From Triparma columacea (Eukaryota > Sar > Bolidophyceae > Parmales > Triparmaceae), in the NCBI GenBank assembly GCA_030267965.1, contig BRYA01000115.1:1-38818 (forward strand): DNA of 38,818 nucleotides, in the 5' to 3' direction. The notes beneath the pieces are model-generated. The model saw only the letters and a list, made by a program, of their open reading frames with translations. It had not been told where the DNA came from and did no database searches. The stretch's first letter is position 1; every line of letters begins with the position of its first letter. The position numbers were made by a program, and so were the translations under genes. Shown here piece by piece: positions 10,388-19,203 of this stretch.

Positions 10388-11020
10388 ATGAAAGAAGAGG
10401 GGAAAAACGATCCCCGGTTCGCCAAAATTGTTGACATGCTGATCAATGCGATAAATAGGGCAGAGACATCCTCTTTAGATTCGAAGAAATCAGAAAAGGG
10501 AGGATATAAGACTTCGATCACCACACCCACAAATGTCCCCACACCCGGTTCTGAACTCTACAGTGTCCCCGGTGTGTGTCCCGGTGTCCCCAGGGGGGAG
10601 GGGCTGGAAAGCTTCGAGGGACGAGAGGGGATGAAAATGGGGGCGGACACCCTGAAGTCCCACAGCGCGAGCGTCAACAGGATTGGAGCAAGAGTGTACG
10701 AGTGCATGGAGCCCGGCTGCAGCTTCAGGGTGACGCAGAAGAGACAGCTCACCCAGCACCTCGCTACCTTCCACAGCCGGGGCATCGGGGTGAATCTCTA
10801 CTTCTGCACCCAGGACGGGTGCCAGTACAAGTCCAAGAACAGGGGTGACCTCAAGCGCCACCTTGCTAACGTCCACGACATCGGGAAAAAGAAAGTTTTC
10901 GAGTGCCCAATGGAGGGTTGTAATTTCAAAGCCAACCAGAGGAGCCACCTCAAGCAGCACGCGGCCTCCATGCACAAAATCGCACTCACGTGCAATGAAA
11001 TCAAGGAAACAAAAACATGA
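10388..11020 (+). CDS. Three-finger C2H2 zinc-finger protein
   Basis: Protein of 210 residues from the first ATG (10388). Three consecutive zinc fingers occupy about residues 102-195, each with the spacing C-x4-C-x12-H-x4-H: YECMEPGCSFRV...HLATFH, FCTQDGCQYKS...HLANVH and FECPMEGCNFKA...HAASMH. The linkers (RGIGVNLY, DIGKKKV) are longer than the TGEKP type of animal factors. The first 100 residues are low-complexity (Ser/Thr/Pro/Gly) with one amphipathic helix (FAKIVDMLINAINRA) that may dimerise or contact partners. It is most likely a sequence-specific DNA-binding transcription factor in the nucleus. The target is unknown. No intron is needed. Confidence 0.85.
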   Translation: MKEEGKNDPRFAKIVDMLINAINRAETSSLDSKKSEKGGYKTSITTPTNVPTPGSELYSVPGVCPGVPRGEGLESFEGREGMKMGADTLKSHSASVNRIGARVYECMEPGCSFRVTQKRQLTQHLATFHSRGIGVNLYFCTQDGCQYKSKNRGDLKRHLANVHDIGKKKVFECPMEGCNFKANQRSHLKQHAASMHKIALTCNEIKETKT

Positions 11021-11102
11021 ATATTCACTCTATGATCCCAAGGGGGGGGGGGGCACACGCGGACCAGTATTTGTCACAATGCACTCACATGGGATACACA
11101 CA

Positions 11103-11178
11103 ATTAGGATTAGGTATTAGTTAATTAGGATTATGTATTAGTTAATTAGGATTATGTATTAGTTAATTAGGATTAGGT
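11103..11178. repeat. 21-bp A/T-rich tandem repeat
   Basis: Three full copies and one partial copy of a 21-bp unit (attaggattatgtattagtta, with GG for AT variants) directly downstream of the zinc-finger gene. Together with the following GTTTAGGTATTAGG sequence it forms an A/T-rich spacer up to the convergent DUF3727 gene. No function can be assigned. Confidence 0.9.
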
Positions 11179-11367
11179 AGGTTTAGGTATTAGGTTTTAC
11201 GCACATATGCACATAACCACCACATGCAATTAAAGCACATGATATGAAGATATAAGAAATTGTGGGCTGAAATGACATAAAAAAATGAATTTGGAAGAAT
11301 TGAAATTTGAATTTGTCAAGCCCCAACCTCCTCCTCCTTTATAAACCTCCCCCCCTGCGCCCCCTCC

Positions 11368-12195
11368 TTACATGTCCTTCATGAATGTCTCCTCGACAAT
11401 GGGCAAAACCTCTTCCGACTCCTCGTCGCTCAGCAGCACCACCTTGTCCCCCTCCCTGACCTCCCCCACCAGCAGTACCGGGTCCATCATCCTCACGAGG
11501 TTGTACTCCCTCTCCTCGAAGTCAAACGCCAGGAGCAGCTCGACCTCCTCCTCGTCGTCCTGCTCGTACGCGCCCTCCCCCTCGCTAATAGTGTCAGAAC
11601 CCTCACCATCACCATCCTCTTCGTCCTCGTCCTCCTCGTCGAGATCGAGCTCCCCCACGAGAGTCAACGTCTGAGCCGTCCTGACTAGTGCGAGGTCTTC
11701 CCCAAACTCCTCTTCGATGACCTTCTCAGCGATGGGGAAGAGCCTGTCAAGGATCTCGTCCCCCTCCTCGATCGGAACCAGCTGGCCCTCGTTCTCGTAG
11801 CTACAGAGGGCGACGCAGTAGTCGCAGGGAGAACCGACCGCGTACTTTTTCTCGTTCGCCATGACGTAGGCGTCAACGTAACAGTCTATGGGCACTGGAC
11901 CGATGCTTGACTTAACTTTGGTGGAGAGATCAGAAGGGGATGGGAAGAAGGGACGAGGGGGTGCCTCTGGGTCCGCCCTCTGGTGTGTAAAGAAGACGGT
12001 AGGCAGAGGGTTAGTAGAGGATAAGGAGATCCAGGTGAGCAGAAAGAGGAACTTCACTTTTGGTACACTTACTTCGAGGCTTGCTAATAGTTTTGTGGGG
12101 GGTGATAGGAACGGAGCACGGATAACAAAGCTGGATACATAAGTCAATAGAGCTACAAACATTGTTAAATGCATGAAACCATTTTGTAAAGCCAT
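11368..12195 (-). CDS. Plastid-targeted DUF3727 protein (2 exons)
   Basis: Spliced model 12195-12073 and 11979-11368, 244 residues. The 93-bp intron has GTAAGT and CACCAG sites, is a multiple of three and has no in-frame stop, so the unspliced frame is also open. Residues 1-22 form a hydrophobic signal peptide and are followed by SSFVIRAP, which fits the heterokont plastid leader with Phe after the cleavage site. The rest matches the DUF3727 pattern known from cyanobacteria and plant chloroplasts: CYVDAYVMANEKKYAVGSPC, YENEGQLVPIEEGDEILDRL, then RTAQTLTLVGELDLDEEDED. A long Asp/Glu-rich insert separates two halves of the fold (second half EVELLLAFDFEEREYNLVRM). The molecular role of the family is not known to me. 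The family call is good; the location is inferred from the leader. Confidence 0.8.
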   Translation of the reverse strand: MALQNGFMHLTMFVALLTYVSSFVIRAPFLSPPTKLLASLEVSVPKVKFLFLLTWISLSSTNPLPTVFFTHQRADPEAPPRPFFPSPSDLSTKVKSSIGPVPIDCYVDAYVMANEKKYAVGSPCDYCVALCSYENEGQLVPIEEGDEILDRLFPIAEKVIEEEFGEDLALVRTAQTLTLVGELDLDEEDEDEEDGDGEGSDTISEGEGAYEQDDEEEVELLLAFDFEEREYNLVRMMDPVLLVGEVREGDKVVLLSDEESEEVLPIVEETFMKDM

Positions 12196-12877
12196 TGTAA
12201 GGGGTTTTCAAGTCACACTGATGCAATGCCTTTTGATGGATTGAAGGGAGGAAGTGAAGAAGTGAAGGTCCACTTGGATGGGTTTAGAAATTTGGGCGGA
12301 GGCATTTTCAAATTAAACGCGGACGCGGTGCGGTTTAAATTGACACTCCAAGCGCGTCGAAGGTGTCCGAGACACGCATTTCAGCAGGGTTGGGTGGGTG
12401 GATTTCAATTTTTTTGTCGTGGCATTCCCTGCATCCCGGGACAGGGCCCGACAACCTGTCGGGATGAGCGCACGCCTTCCTTTCCAATCAAATTCACAGT
12501 GCCTCTCTTCCTCAGTTCTCTCCAACTTCCTTTCTCATGACTCACGGTGAAGTGAAAAGTCAAGTCGCCGATGGGAAGTCGCCGATGAAAGCAAATTTGC
12601 AAAACAAGGGAAAGGTGCGGAATTTTTTTCCATTTGCCGGTCTGGACAGCCCATCCGGAGAGAGAGAAAGAGCTCGTCACCAAAGACTTGCGGGCAGCGG
12701 TGGCGAAGAGTTGTTGGACAGGTCCAACAGAAATGGCTCATGACGACCTAGCAGACTTCCACCTAACACCACCTAACACCCTTTCCCCCTTTACATACTT
12801 CCCCTCGCACTCCCCAAATACACTCCCCAAACACACTAAAATCGTCGCAACCCCAAGAGAAAAAAAGAGAGCTCTCC
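12196..12877. other. Intergenic region between divergent genes
   Basis: About 680 bp separating the starts of the DUF3727 gene (minus) and the scramblase gene (plus). Short ORFs here have no recognisable product. A short direct repeat of GTCGCCGATG around 12564-12588 and an AC-rich 5' leader with doubled CACCTAACACC near 12760-12780 are visible. No RNA gene was found. Confidence 0.45.
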
Positions 12878-13591
12878 ATGGCCAGTATTGCCCCACAAGC
12901 CCAGGGAATGGACCGCTTCGGCGACGCCGACGCCTTCATTATAACTCAAGAGTTTGCCGCCATCGAGCTTTGCGGCATTGAGGCGAAGAACCGCTACCGC
13001 GCCTACCAGGCCGGGGCAGATGAGTCGATCACGAGCACCTCAGGTCTGCCGAACACCATGTACATCAACGAGGAGTCGAAAACGTTAGAGCGTATTTGTT
13101 GTGGTCCGAACAGGGCTTTGACTCTGATCGTGCACAAGGGGGACAGTAAGGAGGGTCCTGAAATGTTGCGCTTCCACAAGCCATTCCACCTCCAAGGTTG
13201 CATTTGCTGCCGTCCATCCATGACCATTAGCGACTCCGCTGGCAAGCAAGTAGGAAGGGTTGAGGACCCCTTCGTCTGCTGCGCCATGAATCAAAAGGTC
13301 TTTGATGACCAGGACAAGCTCAAGTACAACGTGGAGGGCTCCATATGCCAGATCGGCCTCTGCTGCCCTTGCTGCGGCGACGTGAAGTTCGATGTCACCG
13401 ACGCTCAGGGCGGGTCGCCGGGGGTGATCAAGAAGCTCTTTGGCGGATGTTCCGAGTTATGCCTCGGGACCAACAAGTTCAAGGTGACGTTTCCCAAGAA
13501 CGCGACGGAACCTGATAAGAGCTTGCTGCTCGGAGCGACAATGCTCGTGGATTTGCAGTACTTCGAGGCGAAGGAGAAGAAGCAGGGTTAA
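12878..13591 (+). CDS. Phospholipid scramblase family protein
   Basis: Intronless, 237 residues, starting at ATG 12878 (MASIAPQAQGM). The family pattern is clear: FAAIELCGIEAKNRYRAY at the N-side strand of the barrel, YINEESKTLERICCGPNRAL, the Cys pair in GCICCRPSM, CQIGLCCPCCGD, and the C-terminal helix LLLGATMLVDLQYFE. In PLSCR proteins this helix fills the barrel or enters the membrane. Family members move phospholipids between leaflets, bind calcium or are palmitoylated on Cys clusters, several of which are present here. The Pro-rich N-terminal extension of human PLSCR1 is missing, so the protein is only the core barrel. The presence of Met11 leaves a second possible start. The family call is confident; the biological role in this organism is unknown. 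Confidence 0.92.
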   Translation: MASIAPQAQGMDRFGDADAFIITQEFAAIELCGIEAKNRYRAYQAGADESITSTSGLPNTMYINEESKTLERICCGPNRALTLIVHKGDSKEGPEMLRFHKPFHLQGCICCRPSMTISDSAGKQVGRVEDPFVCCAMNQKVFDDQDKLKYNVEGSICQIGLCCPCCGDVKFDVTDAQGGSPGVIKKLFGGCSELCLGTNKFKVTFPKNATEPDKSLLLGATMLVDLQYFEAKEKKQG

Positions 13592-13821
13592 ATAGCTCCT
13601 TCGGGGGGAATGGGGGGGGGAGTAAAGAGGTAGAAATATCGAATCCGACCAAACGACGCCGTCCAAAATGGTTGGAAAGAAGTGCAAATCAGTGATTGGT
13701 GAGGGGGGAGGGACGAAGAATTTTCAGACAATTTTTAAACGCCCGCAAATTGAATTAAGACTCTTCATGCTGCCTAAAAGCATTTTTGGATTAACCTCAA
13801 TGTTCAAAAAAATTAACCCCA

Positions 13822-15841
13822 TCACGCAGTCATGAGTCCCTCAACCTCCTCATCGTACTCTTCGTTTTCCTCCGCATAATTCTCCCTGTTTTCATACCCC
13901 CAGAACCCGTTAATGTCGATCAGCATTTCCACAACGGTCTCGCCACACCCGCTCTTCCAAAGCTCGTCGAAGGTTATCCTGTCTCCGCACACTGGAGATA
14001 TCATGTCGAAGATCTCGTCCTGCACGTCCTCAGTCTTTATGTTCTCAATCCCGTTCTCCTTCAGCACCCCGACAATGTCACGGAAGAAGTAATTTATTGT
14101 GAAGGAGTCCATGTGGTCCTGGCCGAGTGACAGAAGCTTCCAGAGGTACTGGAGGCCTGGGAGGGTATTCTTGTTCTCCATGGCGAGGACAAAGTCAAGG
14201 AAAGTCTTGTAGTCCATCTCACCCTCCTACAATTTGAGGGAAGGAGGAGGGGGGGGGGTTAACATCTAGGGCGTGCTATAAAGTTACCGTCCCCATTGCC
14301 CAAGAATCTCCCCCCTCCTCTTACCTTCCTAGTCCCGCTGTTCTTCCCCTGCTTCCCAACCCCCTCTCCAACACCCTGGCTCTGGTATGTGGTGATTTCG
14401 TCGAATATCCTGTCGATAAATGCGGCTGTCAACCTCATGGGCTGTCTACCGCTACCGGAATATTGCATCAACTAAAGCGATTGAAGAGACGGTAATCGTG
14501 GTGAGAGGGAGGAGCTACAAATACAACAACAACAAGAGTTTCCCCCCAGCCTACACCTTCCCAACCCCGCAACTTACCTCCTCCTTCGCGAGGAGTCCAT
14601 TCTGGTTTTTATCTAGTTCCAAGTACTGGCTATAAACCCTCAAGCTATTCTCAGCGCTGAACCAGTTCCCTCCCAGTCCCCCTCCCCCCTCACCTCCCTC
14701 CCTCCCCCCATTCCCCCCCGCCATCCCTAGCTCCAGTAGCTCTTCCATAACCCCGCTGCAGACGAGCTTCTTTATGCTGACGCGACCGGTGTTCTTGGGA
14801 TCAAGGAAAAACATGAAACGACGGGTCGCAGTGAACACGTAGAAAGGGTAGAAGTTCTCGTGCATGGTCTGAAGGGGGGGGAGGTCGGGAATCAGGTTGT
14901 AGATGTAGTTCTCGATGTCCTAGGGAGAGGAGAGGGGGTAGGGGTTAGGGGAGGGAAGGGGGAGGGGGAGGGGGAGGGGGGGGGGAGTCCACGTATTTCC
15001 TTATTTATTTATGTGCCTTGTTGCCTCATCTGCTCCCTCAAAAGTCCCCTCCCTCCCGCGTCGTAGAACTGCAGTGTGATCCTCGTCTTCGCGATGCATA
15101 TAGTGCTGCATAGCCTCCTGAAGAACTCCCCCCCGTCAATCTTGCCCTCTGCGTTCGGCTGGAAACTTAGGAACATACCGGCGGTGAAGTAACGACGGGC
15201 ACGGGCTGATACCTCAAGACGAATCCTGCAGAAGGACTCGTAGCTAAGACGGGAACCGGAGGGGGGCTGACCGAGGAGGGGGGGGGTGCCGTGACTGTTT
15301 ATTAGGGCCTCGATGGAGGCAAGCTCTGTGAAGTTCAGCAATGTTGACTCCTTCTCTGCAAGGAACTTGGCCTTTGCTATGTGAGTCACCTGAGGGTATG
15401 AGAGGGGGGGGGGGGGTCGGGGGGNGGGGGGGGTTAACAACGTAGCCTTCACGAAGCCTCCATACGAGATTCGCGAAACCTTCACTCAGCAAAAACTCTC
15501 ACCTTGGCCTTCAGGTTGGCGACACCACCCTCGCCTCCCTCACGTTCGTCCTCTTCGTTCTCATCGTCCCCATTGTCGTTCTCTGAGTCGTCGCTCGGCG
15601 TCGCCGCGCTTGCCTGGCTTGATCCTCTAACCAGGATCGGCTTGTTGTCCTCTGCACCCACTGATGAGGCGCTTATCGAACGGACGAGACCGCCGGGGGA
15701 GGGGTTAGACTGGTAAGGGGAAGAGACCTTGGAACTCTTGGAGGGGGGGGACGCGGGATGAGGCGGGGGGAGGGGGTTGGGAGACTTCTTAAAGAATCGA
15801 GGAATGTCCTGGAAGGTGGGATATTTGGTAGGAGCGGTCAT
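13822..15841 (-). CDS. PP2A B'' regulatory subunit, TON2/PPP2R3C type (5 exons)
   Basis: Spliced model: 15841-15503, 15389-15030, 14919-14578, 14471-14325, 14226-13822; 530 residues, every junction phase 0. The order of conserved blocks follows TON2/FASS and human PPP2R3C: LQFYDAGGRGLLREQ, DIENYIYNLIPDLPPL, FYVFTATRRFMFFLDPKNTG, NWFSAENSLRVYSQYLELDK, EGEMDYKTFLDFVLAMEN, LIDINGFWGYENRE. These contain the EF-hand-like motifs that recruit PP2A; in plants and animals the subunit controls cortical microtubules and centrosomes. The N-terminus (about 110 residues) is Ser/Pro/Asp-rich and poorly conserved. Two Gly-rich inserts break the family alignment (near MAGGNGGREG and QGVGEGVGKQG). The second intron (14920-15029) begins with ATGAGG instead of GTGAGG. 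Intron 1 contains one unresolved base (15425). Confidence 0.92.
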
Positions 15842-16073
15842 TTGAACGTTTTAAAATAATGAGAGGCGATAATATAAAGATCAACGTATGGGCCGTGTGT
15901 ATTTTTATCGTGAATCTGCTTATGGAGAAAGTTGTTGAGTGAGAAAGATGTGTTTTGTAACAGCTTCTTTTTGAGAAAAGGATTAAAACCCTAATTGGCC
16001 CAATTTGCCAAATTGACTGCTCATAGTATTGCGTTTTTCGCGGATTTTAAAGGCCACAAGTAAAGTAATCAAA

Positions 16074-16541
16074 ATGGCATCGTGTGATTTGAAGCCAGGC
16101 GGTGTGAAAAGGTGTGGACCCTGTGAGAGCCTTGACAAGTCGTCTCTCCTATCTCCGGAATCCCTTAGTTCAGAGCTGTCCCATCTTCCTCTTTGGCAAT
16201 CCGGTCTTCTCGGTTCTGCAGTCTCTCCTACAGTCCCTCCCTCTTCATCACCTACTTGCATATCCCGTACCTTCACCTGCAAGAATTTCCAATCGGCTCT
16301 CTCAACCCTAAACTCCGTTGGTTCAATTTGTGAATCCCTCTCCCACCACGCTGATCTTCACCTCGTGTCGTATCGTAATGTTGTCTTGGTGATTTACACG
16401 CATAGTGTGGGAGGGGTTACGTTGAATGACATTGAATTAGCAAAGTCTATTGACGAGGGTGTTAAGATTGTTTATTCACCTAAATGGTTGAAGGAGCATC
16501 CAGAGGCTGCAGAGACAGCAGCAGACAAGCCAAAGGAGTGA
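16074..16541 (+). CDS. Pterin-4a-carbinolamine dehydratase (PCD/DCoH)
   Basis: Protein of 155 residues from ATG 16074. The PCD fold is recognised from the FTCKNFQSALSTLNSVGSI helix, the active-site pair His91-His92 in SLSHHADLHLVSY, and His110 in the YTHSVGGVTLNDIELAK block. These three histidines match the catalytic set of the family. The N-terminus RCGPCESLDKSSLLSPESL is like the zinc-ligand-like CxxC lead-in seen in plant and bacterial PCDs. The enzyme dehydrates 4a-hydroxytetrahydrobiopterin after aromatic amino-acid hydroxylation and so recycles the pterin cofactor. The usual Pro after the HH pair is Ala here, and a 20-residue Ser/Pro loop (about 42-62) enlarges the N-terminal half. No plastid leader is seen, so cytosolic is the default. 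It is divergent from the PP2A B'' gene, with 232 bp between starts. Confidence 0.9.
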   Translation: MASCDLKPGGVKRCGPCESLDKSSLLSPESLSSELSHLPLWQSGLLGSAVSPTVPPSSSPTCISRTFTCKNFQSALSTLNSVGSICESLSHHADLHLVSYRNVVLVIYTHSVGGVTLNDIELAKSIDEGVKIVYSPKWLKEHPEAAETAADKPKE

Positions 16542-16656
16542 GGGTAACCGAATAGAAGAGAAATGTAATGCCGAATAGGTTTTGATTTGCCATTCAAAGC
16601 GTAAAATACTTTCTTCTCCCTCTCCACTTTGCCCCCCGTCCCACTTCCTTCCTCCC

Positions 16657-18156
16657 TTATTCGTTTCCAAGTAGTGCTTCAACTTTCCCTCCCGTATATT
16701 TAGCTCCCAGTCCCCAAACCTTCTCCAGTCCTTCCCTTGCATCTTTCCCTAATCCCCCCTTCCCTTGCGCGTACTTAACACCCCATCCTTTCACTTGATC
16801 GTCCTCCCAAATACTACCGGCTGGGACTTTTTGGGAGAGGGTTAAACTTTTGAGATATAGGTTGGAGACCTTGCGGTCGCCGACCATTTTACCGTATATC
16901 TCTTTAGGACCACCGAAACTTGTACCTGGGATGAAGTCTGTCTCACCCATCTAAGAAGACGAGAGGAGTGAGCAGGTGGAGCGAATTCGTGAAGCGTGGG
17001 TGTATAAATCGTGGTGGGTTTGTTTTGGTCTGTTTTTGGGCCTTCCAGTTTTACGACATGCCTCTTCAACTCACCTCGTTAACGTATTTATCGTCGTCTC
17101 CATCCCCCCCAATCTTGCTAACAATCAACCCAACATCACCGCAAACACCTGCAACAATAGCAGCCTCACGTGGACTAAGACCTGCCGACACGAATGCCGT
17201 GAGAGACTTTAGAGATAACTCAGTACCGAGAGAAGGGAGGAGAGGACCGAAATCAAAGGTGGGACATTTTGAAGTATTCGGGAGTCTGATTGGACAGGGG
17301 TGAAGGGTGGGAGGTGGGAGGTTGAGCATTTGAGGGGAGAGGTGGTATTAATATGTTGCTAAAAACTGGGGTCGTGTCAAACCCTGTTCCCAAACTCTTT
17401 CCCGTAATCCCTCATCTGCTCACTAGAAAGTCCTTTTGTTGTGTCCTCTCACCTCCCGATCTGAACCCTACACCTTTCTCCCCCTACGCTTTCAAGAGCT
17501 TCTTCCCCCGCAACCGCGACGACGTCACCTCTCGATACCTCTGTAGTCTTCCTGAGTTTCTTAACGATATCCTCCAGCGCCTTACCACCCTCCTTGTAAA
17601 TAGTGTCGCATTGGTTAGATGATACCCAGTCAAGTACACATCCGTTCCCCCCACCGGTTGAGGTAGAAAGGTCGTAGGATAGACTATCGGCGAGACTTAA
17701 ACGAAGGATTGAGGAAGCGAGGGAAGGCTGAGAGGTTATTACGTCACGAACGTTCTGACGGATCTTGTTTACAGCGGCTATCTTTAACTCCTTGTCACCG
17801 TACCTGGGTTATATGGGTGAGGGGTGTGTGAGCTTTACTAAGACCATGATGGAAGGATAAACAAACACTTCAGAGGTCACCGAAATTCACATAGACATTA
17901 TATCTCACCTATCGGGGTCGTAGTAAACGTCAGCGCTCGCCACGCTCGGGTTGAAGGCTACGCTAGCCGCCACGGAAGCCGCTGACGTGATACTGTTGGT
18001 TAAAAATGCTTTGCGAGAGATGCTCGACAACTCAGTACTCGACAACTCAGTATTTATTTGAGTGATGGAGGGAGAGGAGGGTGATGTTGAAGGGGTGAAA
18101 GCGGAGGTGTTGGTTACTATTAGTGAGAGGAGCGGTATAAAGACAGCAGTCTTCAT
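16657..18156 (-). CDS. Thylakoid-lumen class I peroxidase-like protein, catalytically dead (4 exons)
   Basis: Spliced model: 18156-17909, 17803-17453, 17285-17075, 16950-16657; 367 residues; introns of 105, 167 and 124 bp, all GT-AG and in phase. Residues 1-20 are a signal peptide ending NTSA then F20, the heterokont plastid motif. A second hydrophobic segment with SRKAFL (48-51) and VASA (72-75) looks like a twin-arginine-like lumen signal. The mature part follows ascorbate peroxidase: ILRLSLADSLSYD, GGGNGCVLDWV, VVAVAGEEALESVGG, IGRLPN, LSPREAAIVAGVCGDVG. The distal Trp-His of peroxidases is Leu120-Ala121 and the proximal haem His is Cys248, so haem chemistry should be lost. This is the pattern of plant TL29/APX4. 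Likely a structural or regulatory lumen protein; homology to TL29 itself is inference. Confidence 0.8.
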
Positions 18157-18252
18157 GTTGGAATTTTTATTCAAGGGAAAAGATTTCCAGCACATCAGTC
18201 CGAAATCAAGACTTTGGAAAGAAAAATATAGGGAAAGAATGAAGGGGAAGGG

Positions 18253-19203
18253 CAGAAAGGCAGACATACAGAAAGGCGGACAGACAAGAAAGGCAGACAT
18301 ACAGACAGACAGAAAAGGCAGACAGAAAAAGCCATAGCACCTCCCTTCTTTTGACACAAAAATGCTGCCTTGGTTTTAACAGCATCTTCCCCCCCCGTCT
18401 TCTCCCCCCATCCCATCCCTTCCCTTCTCTCCTTCCATATTCCCTCCCCCTCTTTATATATCATCGAAATCAATTCCGATATCATCATCGCTCCCTTCCC
18501 CCTCCATCGCAATATCAACCGCCGTCTCATTGATCCTCGCCGTCTCCGGCAGCTCCCCATACTGCTTCAAGTTCCTCGCTTCATCCGCGGTATACTTATG
18601 GATAATATCAACCTTCTCATCCTGAAATTCCCTCAATCCACAAAGGACAATATCCCCAGCCGTTACCCAGACCTTCTTCCTCATCTTACCGCGGATGTGA
18701 CCCAGCCGGGTCACGCCATCGAAACAGAAACACTCGCAACGACCGTTACCGAGCATGCGGACTACCTGAGCGTACTCTTGGCCGGACTCTTTGTACTCCA
18801 GCTCGCGCTTGGTCTCCTCGTTGTCGTTCTTACCACGACGACGGTTCTTTCCTCCTTTTCCTGGGGGCGGGGGAAGCGAGAAGAGTTTAAGGAGGGTTAG
18901 GGAGTGTGTGTGGGGGGGGGTGTATGTATGTGTGTGTGTGTGTTTGTATGTGTGTATGTGTATGCCTATACTACAGCTACATACAGCTACATACAACTGC
19001 ATACACATACATAGAGCTATATAGGCATAGATAGGGGCATAGATAGGTACAGCCAGTGAATAAATAAGACTCGAGATGATGAAATGAGATGAAATGGGCT
19101 TATAAATTGGCCATAAATGCCTTTTTAGCTACATATAAGTGCATATACTTATCCATAAGTACCTGTTATACCCTCTAACCATTTCTAAAGTCATATAACC
19201 CCC
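18253..19203. repeat. Segmental duplication, copy 1
   Basis: About 950 bp closely similar to 20230-21165. It spans a GGCAGACA-rich run, the 3' UTR, the eIF1A main exon, the start of its intron (GTGT-rich run, then repeated AGCTACATA-type units) and stops at CATATAACCC near 19203. Similarity is highest in the coding exon (10 differences in 407 bp) and lower in the intron. Both copies are on the same strand, about 2 kb apart. Confidence 0.9.
18454..18860 (-). pseudogene. eIF1A copy 1, main exon only; first exon not found
   Basis: The 407-bp exon encodes everything after the first five residues of translation initiation factor eIF1[21 protein letters not shown], the OB-fold with [18 protein letters not shown] and [12 protein letters not shown], and the acidic tail ending [10 protein letters not shown]. 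The protein sequence is identical to copy 2, while ten base differences in the exon are all silent. The acceptor CCCCCAG at 18861 is intact. The short MPKNK exon of copy 2 has no counterpart upstream: similarity stops near 19203, before the place where it should lie. Either this copy is a recent 5'-truncated duplicate, or it uses a different first exon. Silent-only change argues that it was selected or gene-converted. The label pseudogene is provisional. Confidence 0.6.

Noticed and set aside
18157..18357. Upstream in-frame start for the lumen peroxidase-like protein
   Set aside because: The extended sequence is translated from the GGCAGACA repeat and eIF1A 3' region. The MKTAVFIPLL start gives a proper signal peptide ending before SAF.
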